From contig JBBDQN010000031.1 in NCBI GenBank assembly GCA_040905905.1, positions 62,001 to 126,000 of the forward strand: DNA of 64,000 bases, given 5' to 3'. Source of the DNA: JAICND01 sp040905905. Lineage in GTDB: Bacteria; Actinomycetota; Acidimicrobiia; Spongiisociales; ZC4RG35. Positions 24,701 through 32,079 of the stretch are shown here, one piece after another. Both the position numbers and the translations under genes were made by a program. The notes under the pieces were generated by a model. That model was not told the DNA's origin, searched no databases, and saw only the letters and a program-made list of their open reading frames with translations. Positions within the stretch are counted from its first letter, which is position 1. Each line of letters begins with the position of its first letter.

Positions 24701-26490
24701 TGCTCAGCCGGGTATCAGAGGCCTTCCGCGTGCTGTTCGGTGTGGAAGCTCCGGTGCGGCATCACAAGGACCGCTGTCCCAATGTCGAGGTGTCATCGAA
24801 GACGATCGTTGAGTTCTTCAACTACCTCGGCTGTGGCGAGACCTCTCATCACAAACGGATTCCCGATGCCGTCCTCCGCTCACCAAGGAGGATGGTGCTG
24901 TCGTTCTTGTCGGGACTGTTCCTAGACGGCTATACCTACTCCAGACCAGCATCCTCAAAGATGGCGATTTGTGTCGCGTCAGCTGGATTGATGGACGATC
25001 TCCAGGCGATTCTCACGAATCTCGGTGTGGTTCACGGCCGCACCGAGAAGCTCAACAAGCTCAACGGCAAGACCTACTACGAAGTTTATGCCGGTGGCAT
25101 TGAAGCCAAGAAGCTGGCGCGTCTGGTTCCCTTCGCTGAGTCCGACAAGGCCGAACGGGCAGCGGGGCTTGTTGCCAAGTCATTCGCTCAGGGAACAGCA
25201 GATGTCGTGCCCGGCTTTACCGGGCGAGAGCTCTACGAGCGCCTTCCTAGGAACCGTCCGGGCAAAAAGGGATTCAACGGCACAAGGGGATTCACACACT
25301 TGGTCGATCCGCGCACTCAGCAAGTCAGCAGACGTTCCCTGGAGCGTGCGGCCATGGCAGGAGCCGAGCTTCCAGAGTGGTTGGTCCAGCTGCTTGTCGA
25401 CGGTCTCCACTTCAGTCCCGTTACTGAAGTCGCCGATGGTGGAGAGCAAGAGGTGTACGACATATCCGTTCCCACCACGCGTGCCTTCGTCGGTAACGGG
25501 ATCATGAACCACAACACCATCAACATGCCCAACGAGGCGACCATCGAGGACATCGAGGAGAGCTACATGATGTCCTACGAGCTCGGGGTCAAGTGCATGG
25601 CCCTCTACCGGGACGGGTCCAAGGCGAGCCAGCCGCTGTCGTCGAGTTCCGACGACGCTCAGTCAGAGGACGAGCCCGAAGTGGTGACCCGGGCCCATGA
25701 GCTCGATAAGCAGATTCTGTGGGGGAAGATCCCGGCCGGGATGTCGCCTACTCAGGCTTACGACCAGGGGATGCACCCGCCCCGGTTCCTGCTCCCGGCC
25801 CGTCGTGGTGGCTACACCCAGGAGGCCCGGATCGGTGGGCACAAGGTCTATCTCCGTACTGGCGAGTATCAGGACGGCACTCTCGGTGAGTTGTTCATCG
25901 ACCTGGCCAAAGAAGGCGCCACCCTGCGAGGGATCCTCTCTTGCTTTGCCATCGCCGTCAGCAAGGGTCTCCAGTTCGGGGTGCCGTTGGAGGAGTTCGT
26001 CGACACCTTCACCTTCCAGACGTTCGAGCCCCGTGGTCTGGTCGAAGGTCATCCCAACATCAAGATGGCCAACTCAATTGTCGACTACGTCTTCCGCGCC
26101 CTCGCGGTGGAGTATTTGAAGCGTGACGACCTGGCCCAGGTCCCCCCCAGCCGGGAGGGCGACCTGCCTGAGCCGGCGAGCGGGTTGGCGGTGGAAGCAG
26201 GCGTCCAGTTGGACCTGACCGACGCGGTGGCCGAACAGAACGTGTCGGCGATCGCCTCAGCCGTGAAGTTCCTGGATGCCAAACCAGTGGCGCCAACCGC
26301 CCCGAGATCGGTCGAGGCTAGGAAGGCCGTTGTGCTGGCATCGAAAGACGCCGGCACCCTGGCGATGCAGTCAGCTCTCGGCGAGATGATGGGCGACGCC
26401 CCTATTTGTGACATCTGCGGTCACATCACCATCCGCAACGGCTCCTGCTACAAGTGCCTCAACTGTGGGAACAGCCTCGGGTGCAGTTGA
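21796..26490 (+). CDS. nrdJ: Adenosylcobalamin-dependent ribonucleotide reductase (class II), intein-containing
   Basis: Makes deoxyribonucleotides using a 5'-deoxyadenosyl radical. The 1564-residue precursor becomes about 1126 residues after intein removal. NPCSEYLHLD holds the thiyl cysteine C397 with N395 and E399; the redox pair is C187 (ACFIASV) and C408 (TACNLASINL). NSPQWFNTGL and APTGTIGLVLDCDTTGVEPDF in part are typical of NrdJ. The C-terminus has CDICGH and CYKCLNCGNSLGC, a cysteine tail that may bind zinc or re-reduce the active site. The ATG follows AAGGAGAGG. The gene is monocistronic and probably NrdR-controlled. No nrdR gene is in the window. Confidence 0.96.
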   Translation: MSKGLRIPRRYTEEGRDPYSTIEWTRRDSRITNPDGSVVFEVKDAEVPASWSQVATDIIVSKYFRKAGVPQADDAGNPILNEDGSPLLGSENSSRQVFDRLATTWRWWGEKHGYFATSGDAQAFEDEMKYMLANQIAAPNSPQWFNTGLNHAYGLRGPAQGFWYVDPQTEELVSSPDSYTRPAPHACFIASVSDDLVSPGGIMDLWLREARIFKFGSGIGSNFSDIRGSEEPLSGGGKSSGVMSFLKIGDAAAGAIRSGGTTRRAAKMVILDLDHPDIEEFIDWKKNEEEKAKVLIQYGGYPADFNGEAYSTVSGQNSNNSVRVPNDFIRAVHEDGDWYLTERTTGKVRKTVKARQLWRQIAEAAWACADPGVQFDTIINDWHTSPAGGRIRASNPCSEYLHLDNTACNLASINLVKFLNDETGVFDVDSYQHAIRLWTIVLEISVTMAHFPSPEIAQGSYDYRTLGLGYANLGSLLMRLGLPYDSDEGRAIAGGLTSILTGYSYATSAEMASVVGPFPKFADNREAMLRVIRNHRRAAYAAKQSDYEGVSHFVMGIDSTLCPPNLLDAARSAWDMALSVGERHGYRNAQASVLAPTGTIGLVLDCDTTGVEPDFSLVKFKKLAGGGYFKITNQSVTPALHNLGYSDQQIDDIIRYLVGSSSLEGAPYINRESLLEKGFTDQDLARIEAILPAVFELRHAFNPFVLSEATMQRLGFEVDEYATFEFDLLRALGFTAFEVREATEWVCGVQMIEGAPHLKDEHLPVFDTANKNGRHGQRFIHHGGHIKMMAAAQPFISGSISKCVTGETVLTTSDGLVRIGRLRQGEEPDSFRDEVMEVASLDGAQKTDAFYYGGKRRVRKITLRSGHRVTGTPNHRVLVAVKGGLEWRYLADIEPGEYVATQYGADMWSALPARFDNFRPSPSYGNQKSVRVPAEMSEELAFLIGAFIAEGNTTPSNWTIHVTNSDERVLSRVSEAFRVLFGVEAPVRHHKDRCPNVEVSSKTIVEFFNYLGCGETSHHKRIPDAVLRSPRRMVLSFLSGLFLDGYTYSRPASSKMAICVASAGLMDDLQAILTNLGVVHGRTEKLNKLNGKTYYEVYAGGIEAKKLARLVPFAESDKAERAAGLVAKSFAQGTADVVPGFTGRELYERLPRNRPGKKGFNGTRGFTHLVDPRTQQVSRRSLERAAMAGAELPEWLVQLLVDGLHFSPVTEVADGGEQEVYDISVPTTRAFVGNGIMNHNTINMPNEATIEDIEESYMMSYELGVKCMALYRDGSKASQPLSSSSDDAQSEDEPEVVTRAHELDKQILWGKIPAGMSPTQAYDQGMHPPRFLLPARRGGYTQEARIGGHKVYLRTGEYQDGTLGELFIDLAKEGATLRGILSCFAIAVSKGLQFGVPLEEFVDTFTFQTFEPRGLVEGHPNIKMANSIVDYVFRALAVEYLKRDDLAQVPPSREGDLPEPASGLAVEAGVQLDLTDAVAEQNVSAIASAVKFLDAKPVAPTAPRSVEARKAVVLASKDAGTLAMQSALGEMMGDAPICDICGHITIRNGSCYKCLNCGNSLGCS
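24202..25515 (+). other. Intein with LAGLIDADG homing endonuclease inside NrdJ
   Basis: In-frame insertion of 438 codons (residues 803-1240). It begins with Cys1 in CVTGETVL (splicing block A), has block B GHRVTGTPNHRVL with the T..H motif, two LAGLIDADG-type motifs FLIGAFIAEGN (E950) and FLSGLFLDGY (D1044), and ends with YDISVPTTRAFVGNG then IMNHN, where the final Asn is followed by Thr as first C-extein residue. Removing it restores FISGSISK-TINMPNEAT, a conserved NrdJ sequence. Both splicing and endonuclease residues appear intact. GC content of the nuclease part looks similar to the host. Confidence 0.93.
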
Positions 26491-26543
26491 TGAAAGCGAG
26501 GCGTTTGGCCATGGTCGGACGAATCCGGAGATCCGCCTCCCTC

Positions 26544-27539
26544 TCACTCCCGTGAACGCACCTCGTTGAGGTCCACGACCGTACCGGCGGCGCTGCTCTC
26601 GGCGATCCCCTCGAGTACTGCTACTACCTCGATTGCTTCGGGCCCACCGGTTTCAGGCTTGGTCCCACTCCGGACATTTGACGCGAACTCGACCAACTCG
26701 TCCCGTACGGTGTCCAGCGTCTCGACCTCCTGGCTGACCCACTCCTTTTGTCCCGTCGCTTGGAGATAGAAAGCAGCGCCGTCGAGGTCGTTCATCGCCG
26801 CGGCCTTGGTGCCCCAAACGGCGGTGCGGGCGATATCGGGTATGACCATCGAAGTTCCGAGAAAGGCGAGCGGCCCGGTCTCGAATTCGAGAGTGGCGGT
26901 GGTCACGTCGTCGAGCTGGCCGACACCGATGATTCGCTTGCTGAAGGCCGCCACCCTTGCTACCGGTCCCAGGAGGTAGATCAGGTTGTCGGCCATGTGC
27001 ACCCCGAGACCAGTCATCCCGCCAGCCGGGCTTTCCTCCGGCTCTCCCCGCCATCCGGTGCGAGGGTTGAGGCCCTTGGGATAGGAAAGGTTCGCCTCGG
27101 CATAGTGGATGACCCCGAACTCTTCGTTGTCGACCATTGTTCTAAGCCGGCGGTTGGCGGGTTGACGGCGTCGGTTGTGCCCGACCTGCAAGACCACACC
27201 GGCAGCGGCTGCCGCCTTGCTCGCCCGCTTGGCTTCCGCAACAGTGAGGGTGAGAGGCTTTTCGACGAACACGTGCTTGCCTGCCGAAGAGACTTCTACG
27301 ACAAGTTGGGCATGGGTCGAGTGAGGTGTGGCCAACAGGATGGCTTCGATCTCGGAGTCAGACAGCAACTCGTCGAGGGTCGCCGCCGTGCGGCCTCCAT
27401 GGCTCTGGGCGAACTCGTCGCGGGCTTTCTTCGTGCGTGCGAAACAGTTGACGATCTCGATGCCGGCTTCAGTCGCCTTGTCGGCCAGGTTGTTCCCCCA
27501 CCATCCGAGGCCGATCGATGCGGCGCGCAACGGGTTCAT
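26544..27539 (-). CDS. Gfo/Idh/MocA family NAD(P)-dependent oxidoreductase
   Basis: 331 residues from ATG 27539 (MNPLRAASIGLGWWGNNLAD). The N-terminal Rossmann fold carries GLGWWG, followed by the family motif VEKPLTLTVAEAKRA and the Gfo/Idh C-terminal alpha/beta domain (GGGMTGLGVHMADN-like segment reads AGGMTGLGVHMADNLIY). It oxidises or reduces a sugar, sugar acid or cyclitol. It is divergent from an ABC importer operon across a 171-bp promoter region containing a putative regulator site, and convergent with nrdJ. The substrate is likely what the importer brings in. Confidence 0.9.
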   Translation of the reverse strand: MNPLRAASIGLGWWGNNLADKATEAGIEIVNCFARTKKARDEFAQSHGGRTAATLDELLSDSEIEAILLATPHSTHAQLVVEVSSAGKHVFVEKPLTLTVAEAKRASKAAAAAGVVLQVGHNRRRQPANRRLRTMVDNEEFGVIHYAEANLSYPKGLNPRTGWRGEPEESPAGGMTGLGVHMADNLIYLLGPVARVAAFSKRIIGVGQLDDVTTATLEFETGPLAFLGTSMVIPDIARTAVWGTKAAAMNDLDGAAFYLQATGQKEWVSQEVETLDTVRDELVEFASNVRSGTKPETGGPEAIEVVAVLEGIAESSAAGTVVDLNEVRSRE

Positions 27540-27613
27540 GAAAGCTCCTTTGTTTGCACCGGGTGCTATCGATGTCATCCCGCCGACGGGGCCACCGTTT
27601 GACCAAAAGCCCG

Positions 27614-27638
27614 ATAGTCGGTATTCTACATAGTGTAG
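27614..27638. promoter_or_regulatory. Putative GntR operator (copy 1)
   Basis: The 17-mer ATAGTCGGTATTCTACA (27614-27630) recurs exactly at 33348-33364 in the promoter region of the GntR gene at 33445. Here it runs into a perfect inverted repeat CTACA-TAG-TGTAG (27626-27638). It lies between the divergent Gfo/Idh gene and the importer operon, so it may control both. Confidence 0.65.
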
Positions 27639-27710
27639 GAAAGGTCCGTGAACTAAACCTGCTTAAAGGCACCGCGGCCCATCGCAGGGCGACACGGGAG
27701 GAGGGGTTCA

Positions 27711-29096
27711 GTGATCTTGAGTACCAATCATCACGCGCAATCTGACGGAAAATCGTGGGTTACGCGAAATACACGGCTACTCGCAATCTTGCTTACCTTG
27801 GGTCTCATCACAGGGGCCTGTGGCGCTGAAGGCGGCACCACTACCACGGGGGATGGTGGCACCACTACAACGGGCGATGGCGGCGCGACAACCACTTCCG
27901 CCGGAGAGGAGATCAACCTTCTCGTTTGGGTGTCCCGCCCCTACTACATCCCACCGGACGCATTCGCCAGCTTTATGGCCGACAACCCCGGGGTCACAGT
28001 CCAGTTCGAGGTTCAATCGAATGATGACATGCTTCAGCAGTTACAGCTGAGACTCGACGCCGGTCAGGATCTGCCCGATGTTCTGGGAGCCGAGGATTCG
28101 TTCCTCATCGAGAGCTTCGCTGAGTCTGGGCTCATCGAGTCCCACGACGACATCGCCAGCCGCTGGGCATCCGAAGACCCCGATCTGTACAACCTGCTTC
28201 TGCCACTGGCTTGGGATGAGACGGCGATCGACGGTGTCAAGTACGGATTGTCGGTAACGGCCAACTTCGACGCCCTGTATTACGACCCTGAGTGGCTTGC
28301 CGAGGCTGGGGTCGAGGTGCCGTTCGAGAGTCTCGACGATGTTCTCGATGGGATGAGGGCTATGAAGGCCAGCCGGCCCGAGGCCATCCCATTCACGGTG
28401 CAGGCCCGAGCGGGCGACGGTGTGACCACCTTGAAGACCCTGCTCGCCGCGGCGGGCGCGCCGTTCAACGGCGCAGTTCCCGACCTGGGGTCCGAAGGTG
28501 GTATCTACGCCATCAACTGGTTCCTCCAGGCTGCCGCTGAGGGCCTGTTGCCGCCCGAGGCCATTGCGTGGGGCGAGGATGAATCTCGAGGTGCCTTCGT
28601 GGCACGGAGCGCCGGCTTGATTCTCGACGGATTCACCACCGCCGGTGACTTCAACGAGGCTCCCGACTTCGACTATCCGGACCAGTGGAATCTCACGCCG
28701 GTCCCGTTGTCGAGATCCGGCGGAGGAGCGGACGGCGTGGCTCTGTCAGCAGCACGCACATGGGCAGTTCTCTCCGGGACGGATCACCCCGAGGAGGCAG
28801 CGCTCATCCTCAGATACATCGCTTCGACCGACAACCTGGTAGAAGCCGCGGGCAACGGATCGGTCCCGATGCGTCAGACTGAAGCCATTGATGATCCACG
28901 TCTTCTCGAAGCCTGGCCCTTCTTCTCGGATGAGCTCAAAGCGGCCTATCTGGGCAGCGCGTCCGCACCCGCAGGGTTAAACGCCGGGGACGTCGAGGCC
29001 ATTCTCGAGCAGATGTTCGGTGAGATTGTCATTGGCACCGACAAGACCGCCGAGGAATTGGCAGCCGAGTACCAACCTCAACTCGACGCAGCCTAA
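27711..29096 (+). CDS. Sugar-type ABC transporter substrate-binding lipoprotein
   Basis: Family 1 extracellular solute-binding protein, 461 residues, GTG start after GGGAGGAGGGG. The signal peptide ends in lipobox ITGAC; a Gly/Thr linker follows, then LLVWVSRPYYIPPDAFASF and LDAGQDLPDVLGAED as in maltose/sugar-binding proteins. Late segments ESRGAFVARSAGLILDGF and the C-terminal RYIAST..LVEAAGNGSVPMR are also typical. It binds a carbohydrate or related solute outside the membrane for the two permeases downstream. It carries the Thr-rich linker seen in other lipoproteins of this genome. Confidence 0.92.
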   Translation: MILSTNHHAQSDGKSWVTRNTRLLAILLTLGLITGACGAEGGTTTTGDGGTTTTGDGGATTTSAGEEINLLVWVSRPYYIPPDAFASFMADNPGVTVQFEVQSNDDMLQQLQLRLDAGQDLPDVLGAEDSFLIESFAESGLIESHDDIASRWASEDPDLYNLLLPLAWDETAIDGVKYGLSVTANFDALYYDPEWLAEAGVEVPFESLDDVLDGMRAMKASRPEAIPFTVQARAGDGVTTLKTLLAAAGAPFNGAVPDLGSEGGIYAINWFLQAAAEGLLPPEAIAWGEDESRGAFVARSAGLILDGFTTAGDFNEAPDFDYPDQWNLTPVPLSRSGGGADGVALSAARTWAVLSGTDHPEEAALILRYIASTDNLVEAAGNGSVPMRQTEAIDDPRLLEAWPFFSDELKAAYLGSASAPAGLNAGDVEAILEQMFGEIVIGTDKTAEELAAEYQPQLDAA

Positions 29097-29138
29097 GCCC
29101 GTGTGGGTGGTGGGTCTCGCCGAGCACCTGGTGCGAGT

Positions 29139-29180
29139 AGAGCACACCGGTGTTCCGAAAGGAACCGCCGGGTGTGCTCT
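29139..29180 (+). terminator. Intercistronic stem-loop after binding-protein gene
   Basis: AGAGCACACC (29139-29148) pairs exactly with GGTGTGCTCT (29171-29180); inside, TTCC-GAAA-GGAA closes a GNRA-like tetraloop. It lies in the 115-bp gap between the binding-protein and first permease genes, where such hairpins often stabilise the upstream mRNA or reduce downstream expression. Confidence 0.6.
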
Positions 29181-29211
29181 TCTACGATAACCCGCCAATC
29201 GACAGCGAGAC

Positions 29212-30171
29212 ATGACCGCGACAACGATCCGGCAAGAGGAACAGGGCGGTCGACGCCCACGAAAGCGTGGGAGAGAGCCAGCCCATGACAACAGCGCGCT
29301 CGTCGGTCACGGGAAATCGACACCGTATCTCTTCAGCCTGCCATCAATCCTCCTCGTCTCGGCAGTACTGGGCTTCCCAGTGCTCTACGGGGTCTGGCAG
29401 AGCCTCTACCGCGCGCCCAGATTGGGTGCGCCGCGCGTGTTCGTCGGTCTTGAGAACTACGTCGATATGTTCCAGGCCGAGAGCTTCTGGCATTCCCTCA
29501 ATCGAACGGCAGTCTTTGTATTCGGATCGTTGATCGTCGGCACAGTTCTGGGCCTGTTCTTCGCCTTCGCCCTCTTCCGAGTGGTCGGGCGTCTTCGCTT
29601 CCTGCGCGCAGTGACCGTTGCCCCATACATCATCTCGAACGTTGCTGCGGCCGTGATGTTTCGCATCCTCTTCAACAGCCAGTTCGGGATGCTCAACCAG
29701 TTCATCGAGCTCTTCGGGATCGAAGGTCCCTCCTGGCTAGCCAATCAGACCCTTGCGATGGTCGTGGTGATCTTCACTCAAGTGTGGACCGACCTTCCCC
29801 TGACGATCCTCGTCTTGCTGGGTGGTCTGATGACCATCGACAAGTCGTATTTGGATGCGGCCATGGTCGACGGTGCCAGTGGATGGACCAGAGCCCGATA
29901 TCTCACGGTGCCACTTCTGGCGCCGCAGTTGCTCATTAGCACAGTTTGGCTGAGTTACTCCACACTCACCGGACTTGGCGTCGTCCTGGCGCTCACCGGT
30001 GGCGGCCCGCTCAAGGCGACGCAGACGCTGGCGATGGAGATGTACACCGTTGCGTTCCGGAGTCTCGAGTTCAACCGGGCCCTCGCTATCGCCACTTTCA
30101 TCCTCGTGCTCAATGCCCTGCTCACTGTGGTCTACATCGGCATCGGTCGGAGATATGAGTACGAGCAATGA
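29212..30171 (+). CDS. Sugar ABC transporter permease (MalF/UgpA-like)
   Basis: 319 residues with a charged cytoplasmic N-terminus and six spans, the first at about residues 42-62 (SILLVSAVLGFPVLYGVW). The EAA loop reads DAAMVDGASGWTRARYLTVP. Typical MalF/UgpA-type membrane subunit. It overlaps the next permease gene by 4 bp (ATGA). No ATPase gene is nearby, so the importer probably shares a general MsmK/UgpC-like ATPase encoded elsewhere. Confidence 0.92.
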   Translation: MTATTIRQEEQGGRRPRKRGREPAHDNSALVGHGKSTPYLFSLPSILLVSAVLGFPVLYGVWQSLYRAPRLGAPRVFVGLENYVDMFQAESFWHSLNRTAVFVFGSLIVGTVLGLFFAFALFRVVGRLRFLRAVTVAPYIISNVAAAVMFRILFNSQFGMLNQFIELFGIEGPSWLANQTLAMVVVIFTQVWTDLPLTILVLLGGLMTIDKSYLDAAMVDGASGWTRARYLTVPLLAPQLLISTVWLSYSTLTGLGVVLALTGGGPLKATQTLAMEMYTVAFRSLEFNRALAIATFILVLNALLTVVYIGIGRRYEYEQ

Positions 30172-31118
30172 AGGGGAAACGTCGGGACCCGGATCGTGCT
30201 GCCGACGAGCCGGCCCTGGCAGGGGCGACGGCTCGCGCCACGGTGGCCGTCACCGGCCAGCCACCAGAGACGAAGCGCCCGGTAGGCAGTCGAGTCCGGC
30301 GCGGCGTGAGTCAATTCATCCTTTCCATCCCACTGCTGTTGCTCGTGGTTTGGACAGTTGCGCCGTTCCTGGTGACTGTGTCGGTTTCTCTGAAACATCG
30401 AGCCGACGTATTCGCCCGTCCCGGTTTGATCCCCACGAACCCAAGCCTGGTGGCGTACGGGGACGTCCTCGCTAGCGACAGCTTCACCACCTCTTTGGTG
30501 AACAGCGTCATCGTCGGAATCGGCACGACTCTTCTTACCCTGGCAATCGGTGTACCCGCTGCCTACGCGTTCGCCAGATGGAGGTTCCGCGGCCGCCATC
30601 TCTTGCTGTTGTTCACCCTGCTTCCCAGGTTGGTGCCGAGTTTGGGGTTGATGGTTCCTATTTATCGGTTGGCCGTGGCCGCCGGTCTGCTCGACAGGCG
30701 GTTGACCATCATCGTCGTTTATACCGGGATGCTTCTACCCCTGGCCGTGTGGCTGATGGTCGGCTTCTTCCAGCAGATTCCTCGCGAGATCGAGGAGGCG
30801 GCCAATGTGGACGGCGCCTCTCTATGGGGTCGGTTGCGCTACATCGTCGCTCCGCTGGCCACACCGGCAATGATCACCATTGGAGTGCTCGCATTCCGGG
30901 AGGCGTGGAATGAGTTCACCCTCGTCCTCGTGCTGACATCGTCGCCCGGCAAACGAACTCTGCCTTACGAGCTCTACCTGATGCAGGGCATCGAGGGCAT
31001 TGCCAACTTCCCGAGTGAGGCGGCGTTCACCTTGCTTACGGTGCTTCCGTTCGTGCTCATCTACACCCGCGTAGAGAAATACGTGGTGGCGGGTCTGATC
31101 TCCGGCTCCGGGAAGTGA
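30168..31118 (+). CDS. Sugar ABC transporter permease (MalG/UgpE-like)
   Basis: 316 residues; the first 45 are a basic Ala/Arg-rich cytoplasmic tail, then six spans. The EAA loop is EEAANVDGASLWGRLRYIVAP, shown here as EEAANVDGASLWGR and RYIVAP, characteristic of MalG-type permeases. It pairs with the MalF-like gene that it overlaps. The dehydrogenase at 31138 follows after 19 bp in the same operon. Confidence 0.92.
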   Translation: MKGKRRDPDRAADEPALAGATARATVAVTGQPPETKRPVGSRVRRGVSQFILSIPLLLLVVWTVAPFLVTVSVSLKHRADVFARPGLIPTNPSLVAYGDVLASDSFTTSLVNSVIVGIGTTLLTLAIGVPAAYAFARWRFRGRHLLLLFTLLPRLVPSLGLMVPIYRLAVAAGLLDRRLTIIVVYTGMLLPLAVWLMVGFFQQIPREIEEAANVDGASLWGRLRYIVAPLATPAMITIGVLAFREAWNEFTLVLVLTSSPGKRTLPYELYLMQGIEGIANFPSEAAFTLLTVLPFVLIYTRVEKYVVAGLISGSGK

Positions 31119-31137
31119 GCACGGCGAAACGAGCGCA

Positions 31138-32079
31138 GTGAGACAAAACCAGGTGGTGGTATCCGAGTACCTACCGCCATCATTCCTTGAACGTCTGTCT
31201 GAGGTCTGCGACGTCGTCTATGACCCCGATCTGTATGGCGAGCGCACTCGCCTCACTCAGGTGATCTCTGAGGCTGATGCAATCGTGATCCGCAATCGCA
31301 CTGTCATCGACGAACCACTTCTTGCGTCGGCTGGCCGGCTCCGGATTATCGGTCGCCTCGGCGTGGGCCTTGACAACATCGACCTCGAAGCATGTTCCAG
31401 AGCTGATGTCGAAGTGATCCCGGCCACCGGTGCCAACGCTGTGTCGGTGGCCGAATACGTGATCGCGGCTGCTCTCATCCTCAACCGCGGAGTGTTTGGA
31501 TTGACGAAGTCCATGATCCGCGGCGAGTGGCCCAGGCAAGGTCATGCCTTCGGACGCGAGCTCGCTGGCAAGACTCTCGGGCTGATCGGATTTGGATCGA
31601 TAGCGAGAGAGGTCGCTACCCGCGCCACCGCCCTGGGCATGGTGATAGTGGCCCACGACCCCTATGTCAGAAGCGACGACCCGTCATGGCAAATTGCTCG
31701 ACGCGTCGAACTCGTAACGCTTCTCACCGTATCCGACGTCGTGAGCCTCCATGTTTCCCTCACGGCCGACACTGCCAACCTGATCGACGAGTCGGCGATT
31801 GCCCACATGATGCCTTCCGCCGTCCTCATCAACTCTTCGCGGGGTGGAGTCGTAGACGAGTCGTCGCTAGCCGCTGCGTTGCGCGAAGGGCGCTTGGGAG
31901 GAGCTGCCCTCGATGTATTCCGCGCGGAGCCGCTCGGAGCCGATGCAGCTTTGACGTTCTCGGGCATCGACAACCTGATACTGACACCACATGTCGCCGG
32001 CAATACCGCCGAGTCGGTGGCGCGGGTCGCCCATGTGACCGTCGAGGCGGTTCTCGATGCCCTGCAGCGTGCGCTCTAG
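31138..32079 (+). CDS. D-isomer-specific 2-hydroxyacid dehydrogenase
   Basis: 313 residues from GTG 31138. NAD-binding motif TLGLIGFGSIAREV (residues about 144-157), preceding GRLGVGLDNID, catalytic Arg in LINSSRGGVVDE, Glu in the FRAEPLG segment and His in LTPHVAGNT. These are the catalytic triad and cofactor site of the phosphoglycerate/glyoxylate-reductase family. In this operon it probably oxidises or reduces a 2-hydroxy acid from sugar-acid catabolism, not serine biosynthesis. It ends with a 4-bp overlap with the convergent M24 gene. Confidence 0.9.
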   Translation: MRQNQVVVSEYLPPSFLERLSEVCDVVYDPDLYGERTRLTQVISEADAIVIRNRTVIDEPLLASAGRLRIIGRLGVGLDNIDLEACSRADVEVIPATGANAVSVAEYVIAAALILNRGVFGLTKSMIRGEWPRQGHAFGRELAGKTLGLIGFGSIAREVATRATALGMVIVAHDPYVRSDDPSWQIARRVELVTLLTVSDVVSLHVSLTADTANLIDESAIAHMMPSAVLINSSRGGVVDESSLAAALREGRLGGAALDVFRAEPLGADAALTFSGIDNLILTPHVAGNTAESVARVAHVTVEAVLDALQRAL

